From Bacillota bacterium (GTDB lineage: Bacteria > Bacillota > Limnochordia > JAAZLZ01), in assembly GCA_012799075.1 (NCBI GenBank), contig JAAZLZ010000078.1, positions 1-6,104 on the forward strand: a stretch of DNA of 6,104 nucleotides. Reading direction: 5' to 3'. The notes beneath the pieces are model-generated. The model worked only from the letters and a program-made list of their open reading frames with translations, was not told the DNA's origin and ran no database searches. Made by a program: the position numbers and the translations under genes. This document shows positions 1 to 5,737 of the stretch, piece by piece (positions within the stretch are counted from its first letter, which is position 1; each line of letters starts with the position of its first letter).

Positions 1-183
1 TCCCATGGTTTTCGCTTGTATGGGAACATGGTTGGAGGCGGGATCCTGATCAGCGTTGCTTACATGATTGCCCCATGGCTGGTGCCTGTGCCTTTGATGG
101 GCTGGTTCAGCGTCTTTATGGGGATCATCCAGGCGGTGGTCTTTACCATGCTTGCTGCGGTTTATATTCAGCTTTACTTCTAG
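1..183 (+). CDS. atpB: F1Fo ATP synthase subunit a, C-terminal part (5' end outside window)
   Basis: Reading frame 1 is open from the window edge to TAG at 181-183 and gives 60 residues. They match the last two membrane helices of subunit a, the Fo stator that passes ions to the c-ring. The segment FRLYGNM (residues 4-10) holds the essential stator Arg (R5, equal to E. coli R210). IIQAVVF (42-48) holds the conserved Gln equal to Q252. Between them are two hydrophobic stretches (about 15-31 and 35-58) separated by a Pro-rich turn. Unusual points: the residue equal to E. coli E219 is Gly (G14, codon GGG at 40-42) and the one equal to H245 is Ser (S37). Both belong to the E. coli proton-access path, and their absence fits the Na+-type c subunit encoded next. 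The gene ends 12 bases before atpE, whose SD overlaps this stop codon. The identity is firm; the N-terminal part is not in the window. Confidence 0.95.
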   Translation, partial: SHGFRLYGNMVGGGILISVAYMIAPWLVPVPLMGWFSVFMGIIQAVVFTMLAAVYIQLYF

Positions 184-189
184 GAGGTG
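182..189 (+). promoter_or_regulatory. Strong Shine-Dalgarno site of atpE
   Basis: AGGAGGTG overlaps the atpB stop codon. With flanking bases (TAGGAGGTGGTC) it nearly matches the complement of the 16S rRNA 3' end. The core AGGAGG ends 8 bases before TTG 196, ideal spacing, and it covers the in-frame GTG at 187. This decides for the TTG start. Subunit c is needed in many copies per complex, which would explain why this is the best ribosome site in the operon (inference). Confidence 0.85.
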
Positions 190-195
190 GTCAGG

Positions 196-486
196 TTGAT
201 TCCTATTGACGGTGCAGTCATTGTGGTGGCGGCTGTTTGTGTGGGGGCGGGTTTGGCCATGATTGCCGGGGTAGGGCCCGGGATCGGCGAGGGGTATGCC
301 GCGGGGAAGGCGGTGGAGGCCATCGCCAGACAGCCTGAGGCGGAAGACAAGATCAGGTCTACCTTGATCTTAGGTGATGCCATCGCCGAGTCCACCGGCA
401 TCTATGGACTAGCGGTGGCCCTCTTTTTGATCTTCGTCTTCGGTTTGCCCGCGTGGCGGGTCATCGCGGCCCGGCTGGGCATGTAG
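196..486 (+). CDS. atpE: F1Fo ATP synthase subunit c, predicted Na+-binding two-carboxylate type
   Basis: Rotor-ring subunit of Fo: two membrane helices (about residues 6-43 and 53-84) joined by the conserved polar loop R45-Q46-P47, which contacts gamma and epsilon. Helix 1 has the Gly-repeat packing motif GVGPGIGEG (25-33). The start is taken as TTG 196, 8 bases after AGGAGG, giving 96 residues; GTG 187 lies inside the SD. With this start the numbering equals that of the Ilyobacter tartaricus Na+-type c subunit. Ion-site residues seen: E32 on helix 1 (Gln in I. tartaricus), then E65, S66, T67 and Y70 on helix 2. E32 plus E65 is the two-carboxylate arrangement known from Fusobacterium nucleatum, so Na+ coupling is inferred. 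An additional acid, D61, lies one helical turn before E65. The C-terminal tail (P85 to M96, with two Arg) runs several residues beyond the common 80-90 residue length. Family certain; ion specificity is a prediction. Confidence 0.96.
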   Translation: MIPIDGAVIVVAAVCVGAGLAMIAGVGPGIGEGYAAGKAVEAIARQPEAEDKIRSTLILGDAIAESTGIYGLAVALFLIFVFGLPAWRVIAARLGM

Positions 487-493
487 GGGGGAG
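486..493 (+). promoter_or_regulatory. G-rich ribosome binding site of atpF
   Basis: A G-run ending in GGAG (490-493) directly follows the atpE stop and ends 4 bases before GTG 498. The spacing is a little short, but no other SD serves this gene. It supports GTG 498 over the in-frame ATG at 516, which would be 22 bases from the site. Confidence 0.6.
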
Positions 494-497
494 TTCA

Positions 498-980
498 GTG
501 CTAAGTCCCACGGTGATGCTGCAGCAAATCGTCAACTTCTTGCTGTTGATGGTTCTCCTCACCCATCTGCTTTATCGACCGGTGGGGAACATCCTGCGGG
601 AGCGGCGGGAGAGGATCGAGGCTGAGCTTAATGAGGCTGATCGGCAGCGGAATGAGGCTCGAGCCTTTAATGAGGCATCACAGAAGGAGCTGCATCAGGT
701 CCACCAGGAGGCCAGGGAAATCCTAGAGCGGGCCGCCCGTCAGGGAACCAGGTCCCGGGAGGAAGCTGCTGCTGCAGCTCGGCGGGATGCCAAGCTCTAC
801 TTGGAACGGGCGCGAGAGAACCTTGACCGGGAACGGGCCCAGGTATGGGAGGAGTTGCAGGGGGACTTGGCCGACCTGACCATCTTGACCGCCGCTAAGA
901 TCATCGGAAACGCCCTCGATGAGGAAAGCCATGAACGATTAGTGGAAGAGCTGGTGATAACCCTTGAGGGGGAGGCTTGA
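498..980 (+). CDS. atpF: F1Fo ATP synthase subunit b (peripheral stalk)
   Basis: 160 residues. An N-terminal membrane helix (about 5-25, VMLQQIVNFLLLMVLLTHLL) is followed by YRPV and then a long, highly charged helix rich in Glu, Arg and Ala (about 34-130), the coiled-coil dimer of the outer stalk. The C-terminal region (about 130-160) should bind delta. The start is GTG 498: it gives MLSPTVMLQQIVNF, the usual beginning of Gram-positive b subunits, and lies just after a G-rich SD. The frame is open further upstream into atpE but that part has no family similarity. There is an 11-base gap after atpE. The stop TGA (978-980) shares its A with the ATG of atpH, so the two are probably translationally coupled. 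No second b or b' gene is present in the window, so a b homodimer is expected. Confidence 0.95.
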   Translation: MLSPTVMLQQIVNFLLLMVLLTHLLYRPVGNILRERRERIEAELNEADRQRNEARAFNEASQKELHQVHQEAREILERAARQGTRSREEAAAAARRDAKLYLERARENLDRERAQVWEELQGDLADLTILTAAKIIGNALDEESHERLVEELVITLEGEA

Positions 981-1501
981 TGGGAAGCTTGATCCTTGCC
1001 CGGCGCTATGCCCGGGCTCTATTGGAGGCAGGCACTAGAGATGACCGGCTTAGGTGGGAAGATGAGCTGAAAGAACTGGCTGTTGAGTGGGATGTCCTGG
1101 GAAAGTTCCTGACCCATCCCCATGTTGCTCAACGGGATAAGCTAAGCCTAATTGAAGAACTCTCCCTCTCTAGGCTGTTGGCCAACTTCCTTCGGCTTAT
1201 CATCAGTGAGAGGCGCTGGGAGCTTTTTCCCTTGATCGTGGACGAGTATCATCGGGGCCAGGCCAAACAGGAGGGACTATGGGAGGCTGTGATCACGACG
1301 GCAAATCCCTTGTCTGGGGAAATGAAGTCTCGCCTGGTAGGGGCCCTTGAGCGACAGGGCAAGGGTTCTCTGTCGGTCAAGTGGCGGATCGATCCTTCCA
1401 TTGGCGGCGGAGCCACCATTCAGCTGGGGGATACTCTTATCGATGGCAGCATTCGAGGTCGCTTGCAGCGGCTGCGGAAGGAGTTGGTGGGGCTTGGGTG
1501 A
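980..1501 (+). CDS. atpH: F1Fo ATP synthase subunit delta (OSCP-like)
   Basis: 173 residues, near the usual 175-185. Delta joins the top of the alpha3beta3 head to subunit b, holding the stator still while the rotor turns. The N-terminal helical domain starts with ARRYARALLE (about residues 7-16), the family hallmark. The C-terminal signature lies at about 138-169: DPSIGGG, then LGD, then DGSIRGRLQRLRKEL. ATG 980 is chosen because GGGGGAGG (967-974) lies 5 bases upstream; the in-frame TTG at 977 is poorer. The start overlaps the atpF stop as TGATG. The 3' end overlaps the presumed TTG start of atpA by 8 bases, and its own stop forms a second TGATG that is out of frame for atpA (see findings). 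Sequence conservation is modest in the middle, as is usual for delta. Confidence 0.95.
   Translation: MGSLILARRYARALLEAGTRDDRLRWEDELKELAVEWDVLGKFLTHPHVAQRDKLSLIEELSLSRLLANFLRLIISERRWELFPLIVDEYHRGQAKQEGLWEAVITTANPLSGEMKSRLVGALERQGKGSLSVKWRIDPSIGGGATIQLGDTLIDGSIRGRLQRLRKELVGLG
1476..1483 (+). promoter_or_regulatory. Ribosome binding site of atpA, inside atpH
   Basis: GGAAGGAG ends 10 bases before TTG 1494 and 17 bases before the out-of-frame ATG 1501. The distance favours TTG 1494 as the atpA start. The site lies within the last codons of atpH, as expected for overlapping genes. Confidence 0.55.
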
Positions 1502-3041
1502 TGGTTATCGCCCCCGGGCCGGAGAAATCACCCGGATTTTGCGGCAGCGGATAGAGGAATTCACCAGTACTCTCCAAGTGGTTGATGTGGGCATGGTGAC
1601 CTCCGTCGGGGATGGGATTGCCCGCATTTATGGTTTGGAGGGGGTCATGGCGGGGGAATTGCTGGCCTTTCCCCGGGACATTTACGGCATGGCGCTCAAC
1701 TTGGAGGAAGATGGTGTTGGGGCAGTTCTCTTTGGATCAGACATCCTGGTCAGGGAAGGGGATATGGTCCAACGAACAAAACGAGTTGTCCAGGTGCCGG
1801 TGGGTGATGAACTCCTTGGCCGGGTGGTCAATCCCCTAGGCGAGCCTCTCGATGGCGGCGGTCCGATTCGAACGGAGCGTTTTCGGCCCGTTGAGGCGGT
1901 GGCCCCAGGGGTTGTGGAACGTCGTCCGGTGGATAAACCGCTGCAAACGGGGATTAAGGCCATCGATGCCCTAGTGCCTATCGGACGGGGGCAGCGGGAG
2001 TTGATTATTGGGGATCGCCAGACGGGCAAGACGGCTTTGGCCGTTGATGCCATTTTGAACCAAAGGGAAAGTGGAGTCATTTGTATTTACGTTGCCATTG
2101 GGCAGAAGGCGTCGACCGTGGCCGGCCTCATTCAGCAGCTGCGAGAAGGGGGGGTGTTCGACCGGACCCTGGTGGTGAGCGCAACGGCCAGTGAGGTCGC
2201 TCCGCTGCAGTTTCTAGCTCCCTACGCGGGTTGTGCCATGGGAGAGGAGTTCATGTACCAAGGCCGGGACGTCTTGATCGTCTACGATGACCTGACGAAG
2301 CATGCGGTGGCCTACCGTCAGCTCTCGTTGCTCCTCCGCCGGCCTCCTGGGCGGGAGGCTTTTCCAGGCGATGTCTTCTATCTCCATTCCCGTCTGTTGG
2401 AGCGGGCTGCCTGCCTGGTCCATGAAAAGGGCGGCGGCACCATGACGGCTTTGCCCATTGTGGAGACCCAAGCAGGGGACATCTCCGCTTATATTCCCAC
2501 TAACGTTATTTCCATAACCGACGGGCAAATCTATCTGGAGGGGGAGCTGTTCTTCGCGGGGATGCGTCCCGCGGTCAATGTGGGTCTATCCGTTTCCCGG
2601 GTAGGGGGCAGCGCCCAGCTCCCGGCGATGCGGCAAGTGGCTTCCCGCTTGCGATTGGATCTGGCCCAATACCGGGAGCTGGCCTCCTTCACCCAGTTTG
2701 CCGCGGATGTGGATCGGACTACCCGTATGAGGCTGATAAGGGGTGAACGGATGATGGAGCTGTTGAAACAGCCCCAATACAACCCCATGCCGGTCCACAA
2801 GCAGGTATTGGTTCTTTATGCCGGTGTGAATGGTTATCTTGATGATCTGGTCAAAGAGGATGTGGCTCGTTTCCAAGATGAATTCCTTGTCTTCATGGGG
2901 CAAAAGCATCCTTCCGTGGGCGAAGGGATCTTATCTTCCGGGGACCTTACTAGGGAGAACCGGGAGCTTCTAGACAAGGCCCTAGATGAATTCAAAGGGT
3001 TGTTTATCGCCACCCGAAGGGAGGCAGGGGATGGGAGTTAG
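1494..3041 (+). CDS. atpA: F1Fo ATP synthase subunit alpha
   Basis: 515 residues from TTG 1494 (family 500-515). Alpha forms the non-catalytic nucleotide sites of the F1 head and supplies the Arg finger to beta. Seen: the N-terminal region with RAGEITRILRQRIEEF (helix binding delta), the beta-barrel segment VGDGIARIYGL and MAGELL, P-loop GDRQTGKT (173-180, K179), Walker B LIVYDD (about 261-266), the conserved RRPPGREAFPGD and ETQAGD blocks, and the Arg finger in SVSRVGG (R369). The C-terminal domain contains LAQYRELASFTQFA and LLKQPQYNPM. The loop after LLERAA is short, as in Bacillus and unlike E. coli. Start: the only in-frame start near the family N-terminus is TTG 1494; the frame continues upstream inside atpH without similarity. 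ATG 1501 overlaps the atpH stop but is in another frame. One extra C in the C-run at 1511-1515 would join it to this frame, so a sequence error is possible. The gene overlaps atpG by 11 bases. Confidence 0.96.
   Translation: MGDGYRPRAGEITRILRQRIEEFTSTLQVVDVGMVTSVGDGIARIYGLEGVMAGELLAFPRDIYGMALNLEEDGVGAVLFGSDILVREGDMVQRTKRVVQVPVGDELLGRVVNPLGEPLDGGGPIRTERFRPVEAVAPGVVERRPVDKPLQTGIKAIDALVPIGRGQRELIIGDRQTGKTALAVDAILNQRESGVICIYVAIGQKASTVAGLIQQLREGGVFDRTLVVSATASEVAPLQFLAPYAGCAMGEEFMYQGRDVLIVYDDLTKHAVAYRQLSLLLRRPPGREAFPGDVFYLHSRLLERAACLVHEKGGGTMTALPIVETQAGDISAYIPTNVISITDGQIYLEGELFFAGMRPAVNVGLSVSRVGGSAQLPAMRQVASRLRLDLAQYRELASFTQFAADVDRTTRMRLIRGERMMELLKQPQYNPMPVHKQVLVLYAGVNGYLDDLVKEDVARFQDEFLVFMGQKHPSVGEGILSSGDLTRENRELLDKALDEFKGLFIATRREAGDGS
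3017..3024 (+). promoter_or_regulatory. Ribosome binding site of atpG, inside atpA
   Basis: AAGGGAGG ends 6 bases before ATG 3031. It selects this internal ATG over the upstream in-frame ATG at 2986, whose 15 extra residues do not resemble gamma. Confidence 0.75.
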
Positions 3042-3834
3042 AGAGATCCGGAGGCGAGTTCGGGGCATTAAGAGCACCCTTCAAGTAACCCGGGCCTTGG
3101 AGCTGGTCGCGGGGGTGAAGCTGCGCATAGCCCAGGAGCGGGTCCAAAGCTTTCGCCCCTATGCTGAGGGGCTGCGGGCGTTGATCCAGGATTTGGGGGA
3201 AAGCCAGACCCTGTTTCAGGAAAAAGGTCCCCGCTGCTTAGTCTTGATTACCTCGGATATGGGGCTCGCGGGGGGTTACAATGCCGCCCTGCATCAAGAG
3301 CTGGGAAGCTTTGATTCTTGGGATGGGCACCTGGTTGTGGGCCGGAAGGGAAGGGACATGCTGAAGAAGCGGGAGGCTCCTATTTGGGGTGAGTTTCTAG
3401 GGCTCGAGGATGCACCGGACCGGGAAGTTGCCCATAGAATTGCCAAACAGATCAGGGAACTGCTTTCCCAAAGGGAGGCCCAGGTTTACCTGCTTTACAA
3501 CCAATTTCAATCGAAGATTGAGCAGCACCCTGTATTGATGAGGCTCATTCCCCCTGATTCTCCCGCGAAGGCAACCAAAGATCCTCCTTGCATTTTCGAA
3601 CCGACGGAAAGCATCCTGTTGGACCGCTTGCTCACTTCGTATTTGGAGGCATCGGTGCATCTTGCCCTCCTGGAAGCTAAGGCAAGCGAACATGCCTCCA
3701 GGATGAGGGCCATGGATGCGGCCACAAGCAACGGAGAGGATTTGCTGGACGATTTGGCTCTGGAGCTGAACCGGATTAGGCAGGGACAAATCACCGCCGA
3801 AATTGCCGAGATCCTCGGGGGGGTGGAAGGGTGA
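3031..3834 (+). CDS. atpG: F1Fo ATP synthase subunit gamma (central rotor shaft)
   Basis: 267 residues, shorter than the usual 280-290. The two ends form the coiled coil inside the alpha3beta3 head: the N-terminus has REIRRRVRGIKSTLQVTRALELVAGVKL (residues 4-31, quoted as REIRRRVRG, then TLQVTRALELVA), and the C-terminus has EAKASEHASRMRAM, then LNRIRQGQITAEIAEILGG. The central domain carries TSDMGLAGGYN (about 74-84) and YLLYNQFQSKI. Departures from consensus: M77 stands where most gammas have Arg (TSDRGL.GG.N), and E. coli M23, which faces the beta DELSEED loop, is Leu (L23). The missing residues appear to be in the central Rossmann-like part, not in the coiled coil. The ATG is set by AAGGGAGG 6 bases upstream. 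The stop TGA overlaps the GTG of atpD (GTGA), so coupling is likely. No redox-type Cys insertion is present. Confidence 0.96.
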   Translation: MGVREIRRRVRGIKSTLQVTRALELVAGVKLRIAQERVQSFRPYAEGLRALIQDLGESQTLFQEKGPRCLVLITSDMGLAGGYNAALHQELGSFDSWDGHLVVGRKGRDMLKKREAPIWGEFLGLEDAPDREVAHRIAKQIRELLSQREAQVYLLYNQFQSKIEQHPVLMRLIPPDSPAKATKDPPCIFEPTESILLDRLLTSYLEASVHLALLEAKASEHASRMRAMDAATSNGEDLLDDLALELNRIRQGQITAEIAEILGGVEG

Positions 3835-5255
3835 CCGAAGGACTGAACTTTGGCCGGGTTGCTGCCGTCATCGGTCCCGTGGTGGATGTTGAGTTTTCTC
3901 CTGGAGAGCTTCCCCCTATCTTGACTTCCCTCCAAGTGATCCCGGCGGACATGGAGCAGAACGGAACAGGGGAGGTGCGCACCCTGGAAGTGGCTCACCA
4001 TCTGGGCGACAACCGGGTGCGATGTGTGGCCATGGATCCCACGGAAGGGCTAACTAGGGGAATGGCAGTCCTTGATACGGGCAATCCTCTCCGGGTTCCG
4101 GTGGGGGAAGGGACCCTAGGCAGGTTGTTCAATGTTTTAGGCCGGCCCATCGATGGCAAGGGGCCGATTGATGCAAAGCGCCTCTGGCCAATCCACCGAC
4201 AGCCTCCTTCGTTGGATGAACAGCGGCCAACGACGGACATACTGGAGACGGGCATCAAAGTGGTTGACTTGCTGGCTCCCTACCCGAAAGGGGGCAAGAT
4301 CGGGCTTTTCGGGGGCGCTGGGGTGGGCAAGACGGTGATTATCATGGAGCTTATCCGGAATATTGCAGCTCAGCATGGAGGCTATTCTGTTTTTGCCGGG
4401 GTGGGGGAGCGGACCCGGGAGGGAAATGAGCTGTGGCTGGAAATGAAGTCCTCGAAGGTCCTGGAGAAGACCGTCCTGGTGTACGGCCAGATGAACGAGC
4501 CGCCAGGTGCGAGGATGCGGGTGGGGCTGGTTGGGTTGACCATGGCCGAGTATTTCCGCGATGCCTGCGGCAAGGATATCCTCTTGTTCATCGATAATAT
4601 CTTCCGCTTCATCCAAGCCGGAGCGGAGGTGTCAACCCTCTTGGGCAGGCTCCCGTCTGCTGTGGGCTACCAACCTACTTTGGCAACGGATGTGGGTGCT
4701 TTGCAGGAACGGATTACATCGACCCACCGGGGTTCCATCACGTCGATCCAAGCTGTTTATGTGCCCGCCGATGACTACACCGATCCTGCTCCGGCGACCA
4801 CCTTTACCCACCTGGATGCGACCACCAATCTGGACCGGAGGATTGTGGAGATGGGGATCTACCCTGCCGTTGACCCCCTCGCCTCCACCTCCCGCATTCT
4901 CAATCCCACGGTCGTTGGGGAGGAGCATTATCGGACTGCTCGGCAAGTACAGGAAATCCTTCAGCGTTACCGGGAGCTCCAGGACATCATTGCCATCTTG
5001 GGGGTTGAAGAACTGTCCGATAAGGACAAGGAGACGGTGGCCCGGGCAAGGCGCATCGAACGGTTTCTCTCCCAGCCCTTTTTTGTCGCGGAAAGCTTCA
5101 CGGGGGTGCCTGGGGTGTACGTGACCCGGGAAGAGGCCGTTAGAGGATTTAGGGAGATCTTGACCGGCAAGTACGACCACTTGCCAGAGGAGGCCTTTCT
5201 GTATGTGGGGACCATTGATGATGTGGTGGCTAAGGCCAAAGGGATGGGGCAATGA
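3831..5255 (+). CDS. atpD: F1Fo ATP synthase subunit beta (catalytic)
   Basis: 474 residues, full length. Beta carries the catalytic sites that make or split ATP. Seen in order: N-terminal barrel with GRVAAVIGPVVDVEF (about 8-22), P-loop GGAGVGKT (161-168, K167), GERTREGNE with the catalytic Glu E193 and R194, Walker B LLFIDNI with D255, the stretch EVSTLLGRLPSAVGYQPTLA, then ADDYTDPAPATTF, and HLDATTNLDR. The C-terminal domain has the DELSEED-type lever as EELSDKD (393-399), with Lys in place of an acid, then ARRIERFLSQPFFVAE and GKYDHLPEEAF. GTG 3831 overlaps the atpG stop by 4 bases (GTGA); a G-run at 3817-3823 lies 7 bases upstream and can act as SD. The product starts MTEGLNFGRVAAV, a good family N-terminus. 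The 3' end overlaps atpC as ATGA. Confidence 0.98.
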   Translation: MTEGLNFGRVAAVIGPVVDVEFSPGELPPILTSLQVIPADMEQNGTGEVRTLEVAHHLGDNRVRCVAMDPTEGLTRGMAVLDTGNPLRVPVGEGTLGRLFNVLGRPIDGKGPIDAKRLWPIHRQPPSLDEQRPTTDILETGIKVVDLLAPYPKGGKIGLFGGAGVGKTVIIMELIRNIAAQHGGYSVFAGVGERTREGNELWLEMKSSKVLEKTVLVYGQMNEPPGARMRVGLVGLTMAEYFRDACGKDILLFIDNIFRFIQAGAEVSTLLGRLPSAVGYQPTLATDVGALQERITSTHRGSITSIQAVYVPADDYTDPAPATTFTHLDATTNLDRRIVEMGIYPAVDPLASTSRILNPTVVGEEHYRTARQVQEILQRYRELQDIIAILGVEELSDKDKETVARARRIERFLSQPFFVAESFTGVPGVYVTREEAVRGFREILTGKYDHLPEEAFLYVGTIDDVVAKAKGMGQ

Positions 5256-5662
5256 AGGCTCTGCTGGTGGACGTGGTTACACCTCAGGGAGTCTTTCTCC
5301 AGGGGCAGGCCCCGATGGTCGTTGCCAAAACAGCCGATGGTGAACTCGGCATCCTTCCCGGACATGCCCCCCTTGCGGCTATTCTTCAACCGTGGGCGAT
5401 CCGGGTAGGAGAGAAGATCTTTGCTGCCGGGGAGGGGTTCTTACACGTGAAGGATGGACAAGTCAGGATCATTGTGGACTTTGCGGAAGCCGCGGAAACG
5501 ATCGATGTGGCCCTAGCCCAACAGACAAGGGAAAAGGCTGCCAGAATGCTTCGCGAAGGCGGCGCGGATTTTGATTATGCTTCTGCCCAAAGGGCTTTAC
5601 AGGGGGCGTTGGCAAGGCTCATGGCCCGGGAGGAGTACCTGCGCAGGCGGAGCAGGGAATAG
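5252..5662 (+). CDS. atpC: F1Fo ATP synthase subunit epsilon
   Basis: 136 residues, normal length. Epsilon links gamma to the c-ring, and its C-terminal helices can rise into F1 and block ATP hydrolysis. The N-terminal beta-sandwich (about 1-80) shows VVTPQGVFL, then DGELGILPGHAPL and the pattern GEGFLHVKDGQVRII. The C-terminal helical hairpin (about 84-136) is Ala- and Arg-rich and ends in a basic cluster (RRRSRE). In many bacteria the start of this hairpin carries the ATP-binding motif I/L-D-x-x-R-A; here it is IDVALA (84-89), with Leu for the Arg, so ATP sensing may be weak. ATG 5252 overlaps the atpD stop (ATGA, 4 bases) and the G-rich end of atpD (GGGG 5246-5249) is a weak SD, so coupling to beta translation is likely. 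This is the last atp gene; no hairpin followed by a T-run is seen after it. Confidence 0.95.
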   Translation: MKALLVDVVTPQGVFLQGQAPMVVAKTADGELGILPGHAPLAAILQPWAIRVGEKIFAAGEGFLHVKDGQVRIIVDFAEAAETIDVALAQQTREKAARMLREGGADFDYASAQRALQGALARLMAREEYLRRRSRE

Positions 5663-5694
5663 GTATTCGAGGGCGAAGAGAATATAGGGATTAC

Positions 5695-5704
5695 AAGGAG
5701 GAGG
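5695..5704 (+). promoter_or_regulatory. Strong SD in the atpC-mtnP gap
   Basis: AAGGAGGAGG is the best SD-like site in the gap, but it lies 33 bases before the mtnP ATG (5738), too far for direct use. It is well spaced (6 bases from the end of AAGGAGG) for GTG 5708, which opens a seven-codon frame. The 75-base gap shows no convincing sigma-70 promoter and no terminator. Confidence 0.6.
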
Positions 5705-5707
5705 CAG

Positions 5708-5731
5708 GTGAACGGTCCCTCGGGGACCTGA
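5708..5731 (+). CDS. Possible seven-codon leader ORF before mtnP
   Basis: GTG 5708 follows a strong SD and opens the frame MNGPSGT, closed by TGA 5729-5731 and a second in-frame TGA at 5732-5734. It is in the same frame as mtnP, whose ATG lies 3 bases after the second stop. Ribosomes ending here could restart at ATG 5738, which has only a weak SD of its own. No amino-acid repeat of the attenuator type is present, and the peptide may have no role. It is too short to test by codon bias; this is an inference from SD position. Confidence 0.3.
   Translation: MNGPSGT
5714..5728 (+). promoter_or_regulatory. Perfect 6-bp hairpin between SD and mtnP start
   Basis: GGTCCC, loop TCG, then GGGACC: a perfect inverted repeat lying inside the mini-ORF, between the SD (5695-5704) and the mtnP ATG (5738). 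Folding would shorten the effective SD-to-ATG distance from 33 to about 18 bases, or could slow ribosomes. It is not followed by a T-run, so it does not look like an intrinsic terminator. Whether it folds in the cell is unknown. Confidence 0.4.
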
Positions 5732-5737
5732 TGATTT

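Noticed and set aside
1347..1493. N-terminal extension of alpha by about 49 residues
   Set aside because: That part overlaps the conserved delta C-terminus in another frame and has no alpha similarity.
3664..3710. Imperfect inverted repeat GCCCTCCTGG / CCAGGATGAGGGC
   Set aside because: It is inside the conserved C-terminal codons of atpG, interrupted by 3 bases, and explained by the protein sequence.
4632..5252. Long minus-strand frame (206 codons) opposite atpD
   Set aside because: It lies antisense to strongly conserved beta codons, and its product is Gly/Pro/Arg-rich low-character sequence. Other minus-strand frames (e.g. 3507-4001, 4137-4616) were rejected for the same reason.
5660..5690. 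Sigma-70 promoter for mtnP (TATAGG near 5683)
   Set aside because: The -10 match is partial and no TTGACA-like box lies at proper distance.
5714..5728. Hairpin after atpC as an intrinsic terminator of the atp operon
   Set aside because: The stem is only 6 bp and is followed by TGATGATTTATG, not a T-run; it also lies next to the mtnP start.
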